Shown: positions 1 to 9,492, numbered from the stretch's first letter. The stretch is 64,000 nucleotides of DNA from Promicromonospora soli (GCF_014653785.1 NZ_BNAS01000006.1:62001-126000); one strand, 5' to 3'. Program-made: numbers and translations. The notes: generated by a model not told the origin, from the letters alone.

Positions 1-296
1 GTCCGTGGAAGCAGTTCTGGAGCATCACGTTCCCGCTCCTGCGTCCCGTCTCGGCGATCACGATCCTGCTGGGGCTGATCTACACGCTCAAGGTCGTGGA
101 CGTCATCTGGATCATGACCACGGGCGGGCCGGGCAACGCCTCTACGACGCTCGCCATCTGGTCCTACCGGGAGGCGTTCGGCACCGGTCAGCCGGACTTC
201 TCACCCGCCGCAGCGGTGGGCAACGTGCTGATTCTCATCGCGCTCGTCTTCGGGTTCCTGCACCTGCAGCTCCAGCGCCGTCAGGAGGACTCATGA
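1..296 (+). CDS. Carbohydrate ABC transporter permease, MalF type (3' end only)
   Basis: The gene enters the window already open in frame 3, so only its last ~97 residues are visible. They contain the end of the EAA loop (WKQFWSITFPLLRP), by which such permeases contact the ATPase, and the two last membrane segments; the GGP signature (MTTGGPG) is typical of MalF-like sugar permeases. The stop TGA overlaps the ATG of the next permease by 4 bp, so both are translated together as the two halves of one membrane channel. The neighbouring beta-L-arabinofuranosidase suggests an arabino-oligosaccharide substrate (inference). The solute-binding protein is expected upstream, outside the window. Confidence 0.9.
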   Translation, partial: PWKQFWSITFPLLRPVSAITILLGLIYTLKVVDVIWIMTTGGPGNASTTLAIWSYREAFGTGQPDFSPAAAVGNVLILIALVFGFLHLQLQRRQEDS

Positions 297-1135
297 CCGG
301 CACTCGTCCCCGCAACGAGGCGTGGCGGAAGCCCTGGTGGAAGACCGCCCTGGGCCTCGTCTTCACCGCGTTCATGCTGTTCCCCGTCTACTGGATGGTG
401 AACGTCTCCCTCACGCAGACCAGCGACCTGCGCGCCGACCCGCCGCACTGGTTCCCCTGGAACCCGACGTTCGAGGGGTACGCGGCGGTGTTCCAGCAGC
501 AGCTCCCGGCTCTGGGGACGAGCCTGCTGGTGGGGCTCGGCTGCGTCGCGCTCACCGTGCTGATCGCCGCGCCGGCCGGGTACGCGCTCGCGCTGCTGAA
601 CCTCCGCGGCGGGCGCACCCTGAACTTCCTGCTGCTGGTCGCGCAGATGGTCCCCGCCGTCGTCATGGCCATGGGCTTCTACGCGGTCTACAACAGCCTC
701 GGCCTGCTCAACACGGTCGGCGGGCTGATCGTCGCGGACTCGACGGTCGCGGTGCCGTTCGGCGTGCTGCTGTACACGGCGTTCATGTCGGGCATCCCGC
801 GCGAGCTGCTGCAGGCGGCACGGGTCGACGGCGCGGGGCCATGGCGCACCTTCCGCTCGATAGTGCTGCCGGTGAGCCGCAACTCGACGCTCACGGTGTC
901 GCTGTTCGCGTTCCTCTGGGCGTGGTCGGACTTCATCTTCGCCTCGACCCTCAACCGCAACGGCGAGCTCATCCCGATCACGCTCGGCATCTACAACTAC
1001 ATCGGCAACAACACGACGCAGTGGAACGCGATCATGGCGACCGCCGTCGTCGCGTCGGTGCCCGCGGCGATCCTGCTCGTCGTCGCGCAGCGGTACGTGG
1101 CCGCGGGCGTCACCGCCGGCGCGGTCAAGGACTGA
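293..1135 (+). CDS. Carbohydrate ABC transporter permease, MalG type
   Basis: A 280-residue inner-membrane permease of the binding-protein-dependent sugar importer family. The N-terminal segment (LVFTAFMLFPVYWMV) is followed by about five more hydrophobic helices; the EAA loop lies near residues 183-205 (LLQAARVDGAGPWRTFRSI). The ATG at 293 overlaps the stop of the preceding MalF-type gene (ATGA), which fixes this start against the longer open frame reaching back to position 5. No ATPase gene is present here; many actinobacterial sugar importers share a MsiK-type ATPase encoded elsewhere (established knowledge). The GH127 gene follows after 66 bp, probably in the same operon. Confidence 0.93.
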   Translation: MTGTRPRNEAWRKPWWKTALGLVFTAFMLFPVYWMVNVSLTQTSDLRADPPHWFPWNPTFEGYAAVFQQQLPALGTSLLVGLGCVALTVLIAAPAGYALALLNLRGGRTLNFLLLVAQMVPAVVMAMGFYAVYNSLGLLNTVGGLIVADSTVAVPFGVLLYTAFMSGIPRELLQAARVDGAGPWRTFRSIVLPVSRNSTLTVSLFAFLWAWSDFIFASTLNRNGELIPITLGIYNYIGNNTTQWNAIMATAVVASVPAAILLVVAQRYVAAGVTAGAVKD

Positions 1136-1201
1136 CGCGGCCGACTGACCCGGACCGCCGTCAGCGACTGCCGCCGAAGAACTGAGAGGCAAAGGAACCC
1201 T

Positions 1202-3334
1202 GTGACACATCACCCCTCGACGCGCTCCGACGCGTCCCCGCAGCGGGAGGCGCGGGCGCGTCCCGTCGCCCCGCCTGGCCCGCGCCGCGGGCTCGGCGTC
1301 GGCGAGCTGCGGCTCGACGGCGGCTTCTGGGGTGCGCTCCAGGAGACGAACGCGGAGGCCACGCTGCGGCACTGCCTCGACTGGATGGAGCAGCTCGGCT
1401 GGCTGGGGAACTTCGACCGCGTCGCCGAGGGCGCCACCGGTGGGGACCGGCCGGGCTGGCAGTTCTCCGACTCCGAGGTGTACAAGCTGCTCGAGGCGCT
1501 GGCCTGGGAGTACGGGCGCACGGGCGACCCAGCGATCGACGCGCTGCTGAACAAGGTGGTCGACCGCATCTCGGCCGCGCAGGACGAGGACGGCTACCTG
1601 AACACGTGCTTCGGCCATGCCGGGCAGGCCGGCCGGTACACCGACCTCTCGACCGGCCACGAGCTGTACTGCACGGGCCACCTGCTGCAGGCGGCGGTGG
1701 CCCGCGTGCGGACCGTCGGGCGGGCGGCGGGCGGGGACGCCCTGGTCGAGGTCGCCCGCCGCGCCGCCGAGCACGTCTGCCGCGAGTTCGGTGCCGACCG
1801 CGGGCAGGCGGGCATCTGCGGGCACCCCGAGATCGAGGTCGGCCTCGCCGAGCTCGGCCGCGCTCTCGACGAGCCGCGGTACACGGAGCAGGCGCGGCTC
1901 TTCGTCGAGCGGCGCGGCCGCGGCACCCTCGCGCCGATCGCGCTGCTCAGCCCTGCCTACTTCCAGGACGACGTGCCGGTGCGCGACGCCGACGTCTGGC
2001 GCGGCCATGCCGTGCGCGCCCTGTACCTCGCGGCCGGGGCGGTCGACGTCGCGGTGGACACGCACGACGACGACCTGCGCGCGGCGGTCGAGCGGCAGTG
2101 GACCCGCTCGGTGGAGCGCCGCACCTACCTCACCGGCGGCATGGGTTCGCGGCACCAGGACGAGGGCTTCGGCGACGACTGGGAGCTGCCGCCCGACCGC
2201 GCGTACTGCGAGACGTGCGCGGGCGTCGCGTCGGTCATGGTCTCCTGGCGCCTGCTGCTGGCCACGGGCGAGGTCCGCTACGCCGACCTCATCGAGCGCA
2301 CCCTCTACAACGTCGTCGCCACCTCGCCCCGCACGGACGGGCGCGCGTTCTTCTACGCCAACCCGCTGCAGCAGCGCGAGCCCGGCGCGGACGTGCGGCC
2401 CGACGCCGTCAACCCCCGCGCCGAGGGCGGCGTCCGGGCGCCGTGGTTCGACGTGTCGTGCTGCCCTACGAACGTCGCGCGCACCCTGGCCTCGTGGCAG
2501 GCGTACGCGGCGTTCGTCGAGGAGGCGCCCGACGGTTCCGGGGACGCCGGAGCCGTCGTGACGCTCGCCCAGTACGCCGCGGGCGACCTGAAGGTGGTGC
2601 TCGACGGCGGAGCGCTCGCGCTGCGGGTCACCACCGGGTACCCGCACGACGGCCGCGTCCAGGTCGAGGTCATCGCCGCCCCGGAGCAGCCCGTGACCCT
2701 GCGCCTGCGCGTGCCGCACTGGGCCGACGGCGCAGAGCTCACCGGCGCGGACGGCACGACCATCGCCGTCCGACCGGGGTGGGTGACGGTCGGGACGGCC
2801 GCGCTCGCGGCGGGCGCCGTCGTATCGCTCGACCTGCCGGTCACCCCGCGCCTCACCTGGCCGGACCCGCGGGTCGATGCCGTGCGCGGGACCGTCGCCG
2901 TGGAGCGCGGCCCGCTCGTGCTCGCGCTGGAGTCGGTGGACCTGCCCGACGGCGTCGCGCTCGACCAGGTGCGGCTCGACCCCGATGTGGTGCCCCGAAC
3001 GCAGGGCGACGGCGCCGTCGTCCGCGCTCGTCCGGTCGCCCTGCCGGCGGGCGGGTCGGGAACGCCGCCGTTCGCCTCCGGCGCCGGAGGGGCCGGCGGT
3101 CCCGCAACCCGCGGCGGTGCCGGGCCCGACGACGGCGGGCCTGCCGCGCTGGACCTGCAGCTCGTGCCCTACCACCGCTGGGCCGAGCGCGGCCCGTCGA
3201 CGATGCGCGTGTTCATCCCCACGACGCGAGCGCGTCGAACAGGTTCGCACCCCCATGCACCAGCCCACCCACGACCCGGTTCCACCCCACAAGGAAGGCA
3301 ACTCAATGATGAGCACGACACCTTCACCGCGTAG
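1202..3334 (+). CDS. GH127 beta-L-arabinofuranosidase (HypBA1-like)
   Basis: A 710-residue DUF1680/GH127 enzyme that releases beta-L-arabinofuranose, for example from hydroxyproline-linked arabino-oligosaccharides. The zinc-cysteine centre of the family is complete: Glu337 and Cys339 in YCETCAG, and Cys420-Cys421 in DVSCCPTN; the first Cys of the CC pair corresponds to the catalytic nucleophile of HypBA1. An (alpha/alpha)6 barrel fills residues ~30-420 and beta domains follow. There is no signal peptide, so it acts on imported oligosaccharides. Start: GTG at 1202 behind AAAGGAA. The family normally ends near MRVFIP (about residue 674); here no stop occurs and ~36 low-complexity residues run 29 bp into the next gene, possibly a lost stop codon or a sequencing indel. 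Confidence 0.93.
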   Translation: MTHHPSTRSDASPQREARARPVAPPGPRRGLGVGELRLDGGFWGALQETNAEATLRHCLDWMEQLGWLGNFDRVAEGATGGDRPGWQFSDSEVYKLLEALAWEYGRTGDPAIDALLNKVVDRISAAQDEDGYLNTCFGHAGQAGRYTDLSTGHELYCTGHLLQAAVARVRTVGRAAGGDALVEVARRAAEHVCREFGADRGQAGICGHPEIEVGLAELGRALDEPRYTEQARLFVERRGRGTLAPIALLSPAYFQDDVPVRDADVWRGHAVRALYLAAGAVDVAVDTHDDDLRAAVERQWTRSVERRTYLTGGMGSRHQDEGFGDDWELPPDRAYCETCAGVASVMVSWRLLLATGEVRYADLIERTLYNVVATSPRTDGRAFFYANPLQQREPGADVRPDAVNPRAEGGVRAPWFDVSCCPTNVARTLASWQAYAAFVEEAPDGSGDAGAVVTLAQYAAGDLKVVLDGGALALRVTTGYPHDGRVQVEVIAAPEQPVTLRLRVPHWADGAELTGADGTTIAVRPGWVTVGTAALAAGAVVSLDLPVTPRLTWPDPRVDAVRGTVAVERGPLVLALESVDLPDGVALDQVRLDPDVVPRTQGDGAVVRARPVALPAGGSGTPPFASGAGGAGGPATRGGAGPDDGGPAALDLQLVPYHRWAERGPSTMRVFIPTTRARRTGSHPHAPAHPRPGSTPQGRQLNDEHDTFTA

Positions 3335-6300
3335 ACCGCGGCGGACCGCCATCGCGGTCCTCGCGACGCTGGCCCTGGCCGGCGGCACGGCGGGCGCGGC
3401 GCTCGCCGCGCCGGCCGCCGCGCAAGACCTGCCCGCACCTGACCTGCACTACACGATGGACGACGTCGCGGGGTCGACGGTCCCCGACTCGTCGGGCAAC
3501 GGGCTGAACGGCACGATCTCCGGCGCCACGAGCCTGGTCGACGCCGAGGGCGGGAGCACCGCGCTCGACCTGCCCGGCGGTTCGGGCGGCGGCTACGTGA
3601 CGATCCCGCGCGGTGCGCTCGAGGGAGCGACGGACCTCACCGTCTCGGCGCGGGCCCGCTGGGACGGCGTGGGCGGCGCGTGGCAGCGGATCTTCGACCT
3701 GGGCACCAACACGACGCGCTACCTGTTCGCGACGCCGTCCAACAGCGACGGCAGGCTCCGCACCGCCGTGACGACGAACGGCGGGGGCTCCGCCGAGGCG
3801 CAGGTGACGGGCTACGGCCCGCTCAAGGCAGGCGACTGGGTCACGCTGACCACCACGCTCGACACCACGGCGGACCGGCTCACCACCTACCTCGACGGCG
3901 TCGTCGTCGCGTCGGCCCCCACGACCATCTCGGCGGGCCAGCTGCTCACGGCGACCGCGGCGTCCGCGGGCTACATCGGTAGGTCTTTCTGGCCGGACCC
4001 GCTGCTCGACGGCGCGGTCGACGACTTCCGCATCTACCGCGGTGCGCTGACCGGGGCTCAGGTCGCCGAGCTGGTCGGGGCCGACGTGCCGACCGTGACC
4101 GGGCTTTCCGACGACGCGTTCGAGGTGCGCACGACGGTGGGTGTGGCGCCAGAGCTGCGCGCCGCCGTCCGCGCGTCCTTCACCGACGGCTACGACCGCG
4201 ACGTGCCGGTGACGTGGGATGCGGTCGACCCCGCGCAGTACGGGTCGACGGGGACCTTCACGGTCGCAGGCGATGCCGGCGGGACGCCGGTCACCACTAC
4301 CGTGACGGTGCACCGGGGCGAGCTGAAGGTGGACCTCGGCACCGACACCGGCGAGTTCATGGGCGGCGCGTCCGGAACTCTCTACGGGCTCTACGGCGAC
4401 GGGCTCCCGAGCGACAACCTCATCGAGGGGATGGGCATCCGGACCGTCTCGACGAAGGCCCAGGACGGGCCCCAGCACCCCGGGGCCGACGCGCTCGAGG
4501 TCGTCCGGCCGCTCGCCGACGCCACCGACGGTGACGTCTACGTCTACATGACCGACATCCACCGCGGCTTCCCGTACGAGTGGCCGGGCGCTACTGGCGA
4601 GGAGAAGCTCGACACTTTCCTGGGGAAGATCGCGACCCAGGTGGACCAGGTGCTCGAGCTCCCGGCGGAGTACCAGGACAACGTCGTCTTCGTCCCGTTC
4701 AACGAGCCCGAGGGCAACATGTTCGGCACCGGCCAGTGGAGCTACGACCGCACGTCGTGGCTCGACGACCCGACGGACTACTTCGCCGCCTGGGACCGCG
4801 CCTACGCGGTCATCAAGGACCGGATGCCCGAGGCGCGCATCGCGGGACCGAACACCAGCATCCTGTACAGCCAGGTGCAGGGCTTCCTCCAGCACACGGT
4901 CGACGCCGGGACCGTCCCGGAGGTCATCACCTGGCACGAGCTGTCCCACCCGGAGAAGATCCGCGAGTCCGTGGCGACCTACCGCCGCTGGGAGGCCGAC
5001 GTCTTCGCCGGCACCGAGCACGAGGGCACCGAGCTGCCGATCAACATCAACGAGTACGCGTTCAACTACCACACCTCGGTGCCCGGCCAGATGATCCAGT
5101 GGATCTCGGCCATCGAGGACTCGAAGGTCGACGCCGACATCGCGTACTGGAACATCGACGGTAACCTGTCCGACTCCGCCGTCCAGTCCGACCGCGGCAA
5201 CGGGCAGTGGTGGCTGTTCAACGCGTACGCCCAGATGAGCGGGAACACCGTCGAGGTCACACCGCCGTTCCCGGGGCAGAACTACACGCTGCAGGGCGTC
5301 TCCACCCTGGACGCCGAGCGCGCGATGTCGCGCACCATCGTCGGCGGGGCCGACGGCGCCGCGCCGGTCGAGCTCGTCAACGTGCCGGCCGACGTGTTCG
5401 GCACCGAGGTGCGCGCCACGGTGCGCGAGATCCCCTGGACCGGCCAGCTCGGAGACTCCGCCCAGCCGCGCCACCTCGCCGAGCTGACGCTGCCCGTCAC
5501 CGACGGGAAGGTCGCTGTCGAGTTCGACGGCAAGACCCTCCCGCGGCTGCGCGAGTCGTCGGCCTACGAGATCGTCGTGACGCCCGCGGGCGCCGGCGGC
5601 TCCACGACGGCCACCCCCACCGCGTGGGAGGGCAGCTACGAGGCCGAGGACGCCGAGTACACCGGCTCGGGCTACACGAAGAACGGCCCGGAAGGTTCGC
5701 CGCGCGACGTGAGCAAGTTCTACACGTCCGGCGGGTACAACGTCGGCGGCCTGCGCACCGGCTCCGACGGCGTCCTGGACTTCGAGGTCACGGTGCCGGA
5801 GGACGGCACGTACGACCTCTCGGTCTTCGCGAACAGCCTCAACACGTACGGGCTGGTGCAGGACCAGGGCCCGACGAACGTGTTCCTGCGGGTCGACGGG
5901 GGTGCCGAGCAGGAGGTGCACCTGCCGCTCGCCTACAAGTGGGTGGTCTGGGACCACGCCGACACAGAAGTCGAGCTGACGGCCGGGACGCACACGATCT
6001 CGCTCGCGGCGCGGAGCCTCGACGGCACCGGTGCCACCCAGGGCGACACGATCGTCGACCGCATCACCCTGGCCCTGCCGAGCCCGGACGCGGAGACGTC
6101 CGTGTACGAGGCGGAGCTCGCCACGCTCGACGGCGGACGGGCACTGTACGAGGCACCGGACGGGGTCGACGCGTCCGAGGTCTCGGGCGCCGGCGGCGTC
6201 GAGCTGGCCGAGGGCGAGACCGCCACGTTCTGGGTCTACGGCGCGCGCTCCGCCGAGGCGACGCTCGCCGTCGACCTGCTCGGGGACGGCAGCGGGACGC

Positions 6301-7208
6301 TCTCGGTCAACCGCTCCGATGTCGTCGACCTCGCGGAGACCCAGGAGGTGGCCGCGCACCTGTCCGGAGGGGTGAACAAGGTGGTAGTCACAGGCGGCGC
6401 CGGCGGCGTCGTCGTCGACCGGCTCACGACGACCCCGGGGAGCGGGGCGCTCGCGGCAACCGAGTACCAGGCCGAGGACGCCGAGCTCGCGGGTTCCGCG
6501 ACGGTGGCCGAGCTGTCGCTCGCCGAGGGCGGCAAGGCCGTGACGGACGTCGGGGGCGAGCCGGGCAACGGCAGCACCCTGACGTTCCGGGTTGCCGCCG
6601 CACAGGCGGGTCCCCACGCCGTGGTCCTGCGGTACTCGAACCCGGAGCAGTCGCCCGCGTCGCACTACAACCCCGATCCGATCGCCCGCCGGGCGGACGT
6701 GTCGGTGAACGACGGTGCGTCGACGCCGGTGCTCTTCCCGCACTCGTTCCACGAGAACAACTTCTGGGAGAAGACCGTTGTGCTCGACCTCGACGAGGGC
6801 GAGAACACGATCACCCTGAGCTCGCAGGAGGCGCCGAACTTCGACGGCACCACCTACGCCTCGGACGTCTGGCCCGACTTCCCGCTGCGGTCGCGGTGGG
6901 CACCGGTCGTCGACCGGATCACGGTCTCGCCGCTCGCCGCGCCGCGGCGCGCCGAGGTGACCGTCAGGACCGCGTGCAGCGGGCCGCGCGCCCTGCTCGT
7001 GGTCAGCACGCGGAACGTCTCGGACGTGCCGCTCGACGTGCGGGTCGACGGCGTGCTCGGGAAGCGGCAGGTCGAGGACCTGGCGCCGGGCCGGACCTGG
7101 AGCCAGACGTTCCCCTCGCGCACGTCGGCGCTGGCCGCCGGCTCCGTCACCGTGACGGCCGCCGGCGTCGCCAGTGAGCACGACTACCCGGCGGTGACCT
7201 GCGGCTGA
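3306..7208 (+). CDS. Secreted multidomain glycoside hydrolase (clan GH-A-like) with LamG and CBM modules
   Basis: A 1300-residue exported protein. Residues 1-40 form a signal peptide (RRPRR, hydrophobic core, AAPAAAQ). A LamG-like concanavalin fold spans ~43-255, a bacterial Ig-like module ~258-340, and a TIM-barrel-like region ~340-760. In the barrel NEP (Glu467) and NINEY (Glu583) look like the acid/base and nucleophile at the ends of strands 4 and 7 of clan GH-A, as in GH39. Three CBM6/35-type modules begin near residues 774, 931 and 1051 (each with a YEAE/YQAE start), followed by a short beta domain. SD AAGGAAGG at 3291-3298 serves ATG 3306 or 3309. Position behind GH127 suggests cutting arabinose-rich glycans outside the cell; the exact GH family and substrate are not clear. 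Confidence 0.8.
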   Translation: MMSTTPSPRRPRRTAIAVLATLALAGGTAGAALAAPAAAQDLPAPDLHYTMDDVAGSTVPDSSGNGLNGTISGATSLVDAEGGSTALDLPGGSGGGYVTIPRGALEGATDLTVSARARWDGVGGAWQRIFDLGTNTTRYLFATPSNSDGRLRTAVTTNGGGSAEAQVTGYGPLKAGDWVTLTTTLDTTADRLTTYLDGVVVASAPTTISAGQLLTATAASAGYIGRSFWPDPLLDGAVDDFRIYRGALTGAQVAELVGADVPTVTGLSDDAFEVRTTVGVAPELRAAVRASFTDGYDRDVPVTWDAVDPAQYGSTGTFTVAGDAGGTPVTTTVTVHRGELKVDLGTDTGEFMGGASGTLYGLYGDGLPSDNLIEGMGIRTVSTKAQDGPQHPGADALEVVRPLADATDGDVYVYMTDIHRGFPYEWPGATGEEKLDTFLGKIATQVDQVLELPAEYQDNVVFVPFNEPEGNMFGTGQWSYDRTSWLDDPTDYFAAWDRAYAVIKDRMPEARIAGPNTSILYSQVQGFLQHTVDAGTVPEVITWHELSHPEKIRESVATYRRWEADVFAGTEHEGTELPININEYAFNYHTSVPGQMIQWISAIEDSKVDADIAYWNIDGNLSDSAVQSDRGNGQWWLFNAYAQMSGNTVEVTPPFPGQNYTLQGVSTLDAERAMSRTIVGGADGAAPVELVNVPADVFGTEVRATVREIPWTGQLGDSAQPRHLAELTLPVTDGKVAVEFDGKTLPRLRESSAYEIVVTPAGAGGSTTATPTAWEGSYEAEDAEYTGSGYTKNGPEGSPRDVSKFYTSGGYNVGGLRTGSDGVLDFEVTVPEDGTYDLSVFANSLNTYGLVQDQGPTNVFLRVDGGAEQEVHLPLAYKWVVWDHADTEVELTAGTHTISLAARSLDGTGATQGDTIVDRITLALPSPDAETSVYEAELATLDGGRALYEAPDGVDASEVSGAGGVELAEGETATFWVYGARSAEATLAVDLLGDGSGTLSVNRSDVVDLAETQEVAAHLSGGVNKVVVTGGAGGVVVDRLTTTPGSGALAATEYQAEDAELAGSATVAELSLAEGGKAVTDVGGEPGNGSTLTFRVAAAQAGPHAVVLRYSNPEQSPASHYNPDPIARRADVSVNDGASTPVLFPHSFHENNFWEKTVVLDLDEGENTITLSSQEAPNFDGTTYASDVWPDFPLRSRWAPVVDRITVSPLAAPRRAEVTVRTACSGPRALLVVSTRNVSDVPLDVRVDGVLGKRQVEDLAPGRTWSQTFPSRTSALAAGSVTVTAAGVASEHDYPAVTCG

Positions 7209-7222
7209 CGTATCTGGCCCCG

Positions 7223-7270
7223 CGGTGGTCGAGCTTGTCGGGACTCAGGTCTCGACAAGCTCGACCACCG
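7223..7270. repeat. GTCGAGCTTGTCG palindromic repeat, likely terminator
   Basis: Inverted repeat with 18-bp perfect arms (7223-7240 and 7253-7270) and a 12-nt loop, just behind the secreted glycosidase. The core GGTCGAGCTTGTCG recurs in the palindrome at 36361-36412. It can act as a transcription terminator for the arabinan operon, although no T-tract follows. Confidence 0.7.
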
Positions 7271-7376
7271 AATCACGACCAGCGAGGCCCGCCGGATGGC
7301 GGGTGACCCGCGCCGAGAGTGCCTCGTTCGGCGGATGTCATCGCGGTGCCCACGGCCTCAGACTGATGCTCTACGT

Positions 7377-7412
7377 CACCGTGGAAATCACCATGGAGAT
7401 CACCGTGGAACA
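7377..7412 (+). repeat. Three tandem 12-bp units in the esterase leader
   Basis: Three copies of a 12-bp unit with consensus CACCRTGGARAT stand directly before the SD AAAGGAG (7412-7418) of the esterase gene. The units also code in frame for a repeated dipeptide pattern in a short overlapping open frame starting at ATG 7365. An operator array or translational leader is possible; function unknown. Confidence 0.5.
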
Positions 7413-7423
7413 AAGGAGTTCTC

Positions 7424-8395
7424 ATGGCAGACACCCTGAAGAGGCCGCCCTTCGACCCCGAGCTCGAGGCCACTCTCGCGCTGCTGGGCGACCAGCTGCC
7501 ACCGAGCATCACGCCCGAGATGATCCCGCTGCTCCGCCAGGGCGCGTCCCCCTTCGACCTGAGCGTGGACGACGTCCTCGCGGAGGCGGGGATCGCGCGC
7601 CGGGACGTGACCATCCCCGGGCACGACGGCGACGAGATCCAGGTGAGCGTGCTGAGCCGCCAGGGGCGGACCGGGATCGGGCCGGGTGTCTTCCACACGC
7701 ACGGCGGCGGGATGATCCTGGGTGACCGGTTCGTCGGGCTGCAGCACTTCCTGCGCTGGATCACGGAGTTCGACGCCGTGGTCGTCACCGTGGAGTACCG
7801 CCTCGCGCCCGAGTTCCCCGACCCCTTCCCCGTGCGCGACTGCTACGCCGGCCTCGTGTGGACCGCGGAGCACGCCGACGAGCTGGGCATAGACCCCGAC
7901 CGGCTCATCATCGCCGGCGCCAGTGCCGGCGGCGGACTCGCAGCCGGCACCGCCATGCTGGCCCGCGACGAGGGCGGCCCGGCCCTCGCGGGACAGGTGC
8001 TCATCTACCCGATGCTCGACGACCGTGACCAGACGATCTCCACGGCCCAGATCGACGGCGTCGGGGTGTGGGACCGCACGTCGAACATCACCGGGTGGTC
8101 GGCCCTCCTGGGCGACCGCCGGGGAACCGCCGACGTCTCGGTGTACGCCGCTCCGGCGCGGGCCACCGACCTGTCCGGGCTGCCGCCCGCGTTCATCGAC
8201 TGCGGAAGCGCAGAGGTGTTCCGTGACGAGGACGTCGCCTACGCCACGGCGCTGTGGCAGGCCGGCGTGCAGGCCGAGCTGCACGTCTGGCCGGGCGGGT
8301 TCCACGGCTTCGACATGATGGCGCCGCACACCGCCATCGCACAGGCGATGGTCGCGGCGCGCGACTCCTGGGTGGCACGCGTGCTCGGCGACTGA
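7424..8395 (+). CDS. Alpha/beta hydrolase, HSL-type (family IV) esterase
   Basis: A 323-residue soluble carboxylesterase of the hormone-sensitive-lipase group. Visible motifs: oxyanion hole HGGG (in FHTHGGGM, residues ~90-95), nucleophile Ser167 in GASAGGG, and His294 in GGFHGFD. At the acid position, which in this family is usually Asp in DPLRDE, the protein has Glu264 (AEVFRDE), a substitution seen in some relatives. The start ATG 7424 has a strong SD AAAGGAG six bases upstream. The gene stands alone between the arabinan operon terminator and a regulator gene in the same direction. Substrate unknown; small acyl esters or acetylated sugars are reasonable guesses. Confidence 0.9.
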   Translation: MADTLKRPPFDPELEATLALLGDQLPPSITPEMIPLLRQGASPFDLSVDDVLAEAGIARRDVTIPGHDGDEIQVSVLSRQGRTGIGPGVFHTHGGGMILGDRFVGLQHFLRWITEFDAVVVTVEYRLAPEFPDPFPVRDCYAGLVWTAEHADELGIDPDRLIIAGASAGGGLAAGTAMLARDEGGPALAGQVLIYPMLDDRDQTISTAQIDGVGVWDRTSNITGWSALLGDRRGTADVSVYAAPARATDLSGLPPAFIDCGSAEVFRDEDVAYATALWQAGVQAELHVWPGGFHGFDMMAPHTAIAQAMVAARDSWVARVLGD

Positions 8396-8493
8396 CGGTC
8401 TCGGCGTGGTGCGCCGCGGCCCGGGAGCCGAGTGGCTGCCGGGCCGCACCGTCGTCCCGCTAGGGTTGAGGGACACGCGCGATGGAGCGAACA

Positions 8494-9492
8494 ATGCAAG
8501 AACTCGTGGGCCGCCTGACCGCACTGGACCCCGAAGCCAGCGAGACCCTAAAGGTAGTGGCGTACTTCGACGCGCTCGTCGCGGGCGGCGTGGGGGTCCA
8601 GGCGCTGGTGCGCGGAGCGGCCGTGCTCAGCGGGACGGTCGCCGGTGCGTCCGTCGGACGGCGGACCCACCGTGTCGGGCCCGACGGCGACCGCCGGACG
8701 GACGACGCCGCCACGGACGGCGAGATCCAGCGGCACTGGCCCGCGCGCTCGATCACCGACGGAAACGTATGGCTCGAGCGCGAAGGACCGCGCCACGCGA
8801 ACGACGACATGATCGTCGAGCGGCTGGCGCTCGCTGTCGACCTGGTCGGGGCGCGCCGTCCTGGCGAGGCGGCAAGCGCCCTCGAGACGGCGATCGACGC
8901 CAAGCGGGACGCCGAGGAGCGCCGGGTCGCGCTCTCGAGGCTCCGGCTCAGTCCGTCGCGAGACCTCAGGATCGCGGCGCTCCCGTTGTCCCACGAGGTC
9001 GCCGTCGACGTCGCGCCGTCGACGGTCGTGGCGACCCCCTATGGCTTGCTGCGTGCAGTGGTGCTCGGGGCGGACGAGAAGATCTCCGGCCCCGCCGGTG
9101 TGGGTGTGCCCCGGCGCGCGGACGAGCTCCCGGAGTCGTTCCGGACCGCGGTCCTGGCGCTGAGGCTGCTGCCCGACAACAGCTCGGTCGTGGACGCCGC
9201 CGACCTCGGCGTGGTGCTCGCCGCCGTCAGCGCGATGGAACAAGTCGCCGCGCAGCAGCCGGACGTCGTCGCGCTCGCGCGGCTCGACGCGCGGGCCCGC
9301 GCCGTGCTCGACGAGCTCGCCGCCGCCGAGAGCGTGCGCGCCGCCGCGACAGCGCTCGGCATGCACCACTCGACGCTGCAGGCCCGCCACGAAGCCCTGA
9401 CGAACGAGCTGGGCTATGACCCGCGTTCGCTGCCCGGCCGTGCCCGGTTCCAGCTCGCCCGCCTCCTGCTCCGACTGGTAGCCGCCCCCTGA
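8494..9492 (+). CDS. PucR-like transcriptional regulator with C-terminal HTH
   Basis: A 332-residue protein whose C-terminal ~70 residues form a PucR/CdaR-type helix-turn-helix (AATALGMHHSTLQARHEAL, then YDPRSLPGRARFQLARLLL). The central part is a weakly conserved sensor-like region; no membrane segment. ATG 8494 is preferred over ATG 8482 because GGAG at 8484-8487 sits six bases before it. A TAGGGT hexamer at 8461-8466 could be the -10 box. It follows the esterase by about 100 bp and may control it or act elsewhere; the effector is unknown. Confidence 0.75.
   Translation: MQELVGRLTALDPEASETLKVVAYFDALVAGGVGVQALVRGAAVLSGTVAGASVGRRTHRVGPDGDRRTDDAATDGEIQRHWPARSITDGNVWLEREGPRHANDDMIVERLALAVDLVGARRPGEAASALETAIDAKRDAEERRVALSRLRLSPSRDLRIAALPLSHEVAVDVAPSTVVATPYGLLRAVVLGADEKISGPAGVGVPRRADELPESFRTAVLALRLLPDNSSVVDAADLGVVLAAVSAMEQVAAQQPDVVALARLDARARAVLDELAAAESVRAAATALGMHHSTLQARHEALTNELGYDPRSLPGRARFQLARLLLRLVAAP

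Noticed and set aside
281-3388. Long minus-strand frame opposite the permease and GH127 genes
   Set aside because: Same mirror effect; the plus strand carries recognisable enzymes throughout.
3324-7181. Very long minus-strand open frame (over 1200 codons) opposite the secreted glycosidase
   Set aside because: Arg/Gly/Asp-rich composition with no domain and full overlap with a clear gene; a GC-driven mirror frame.
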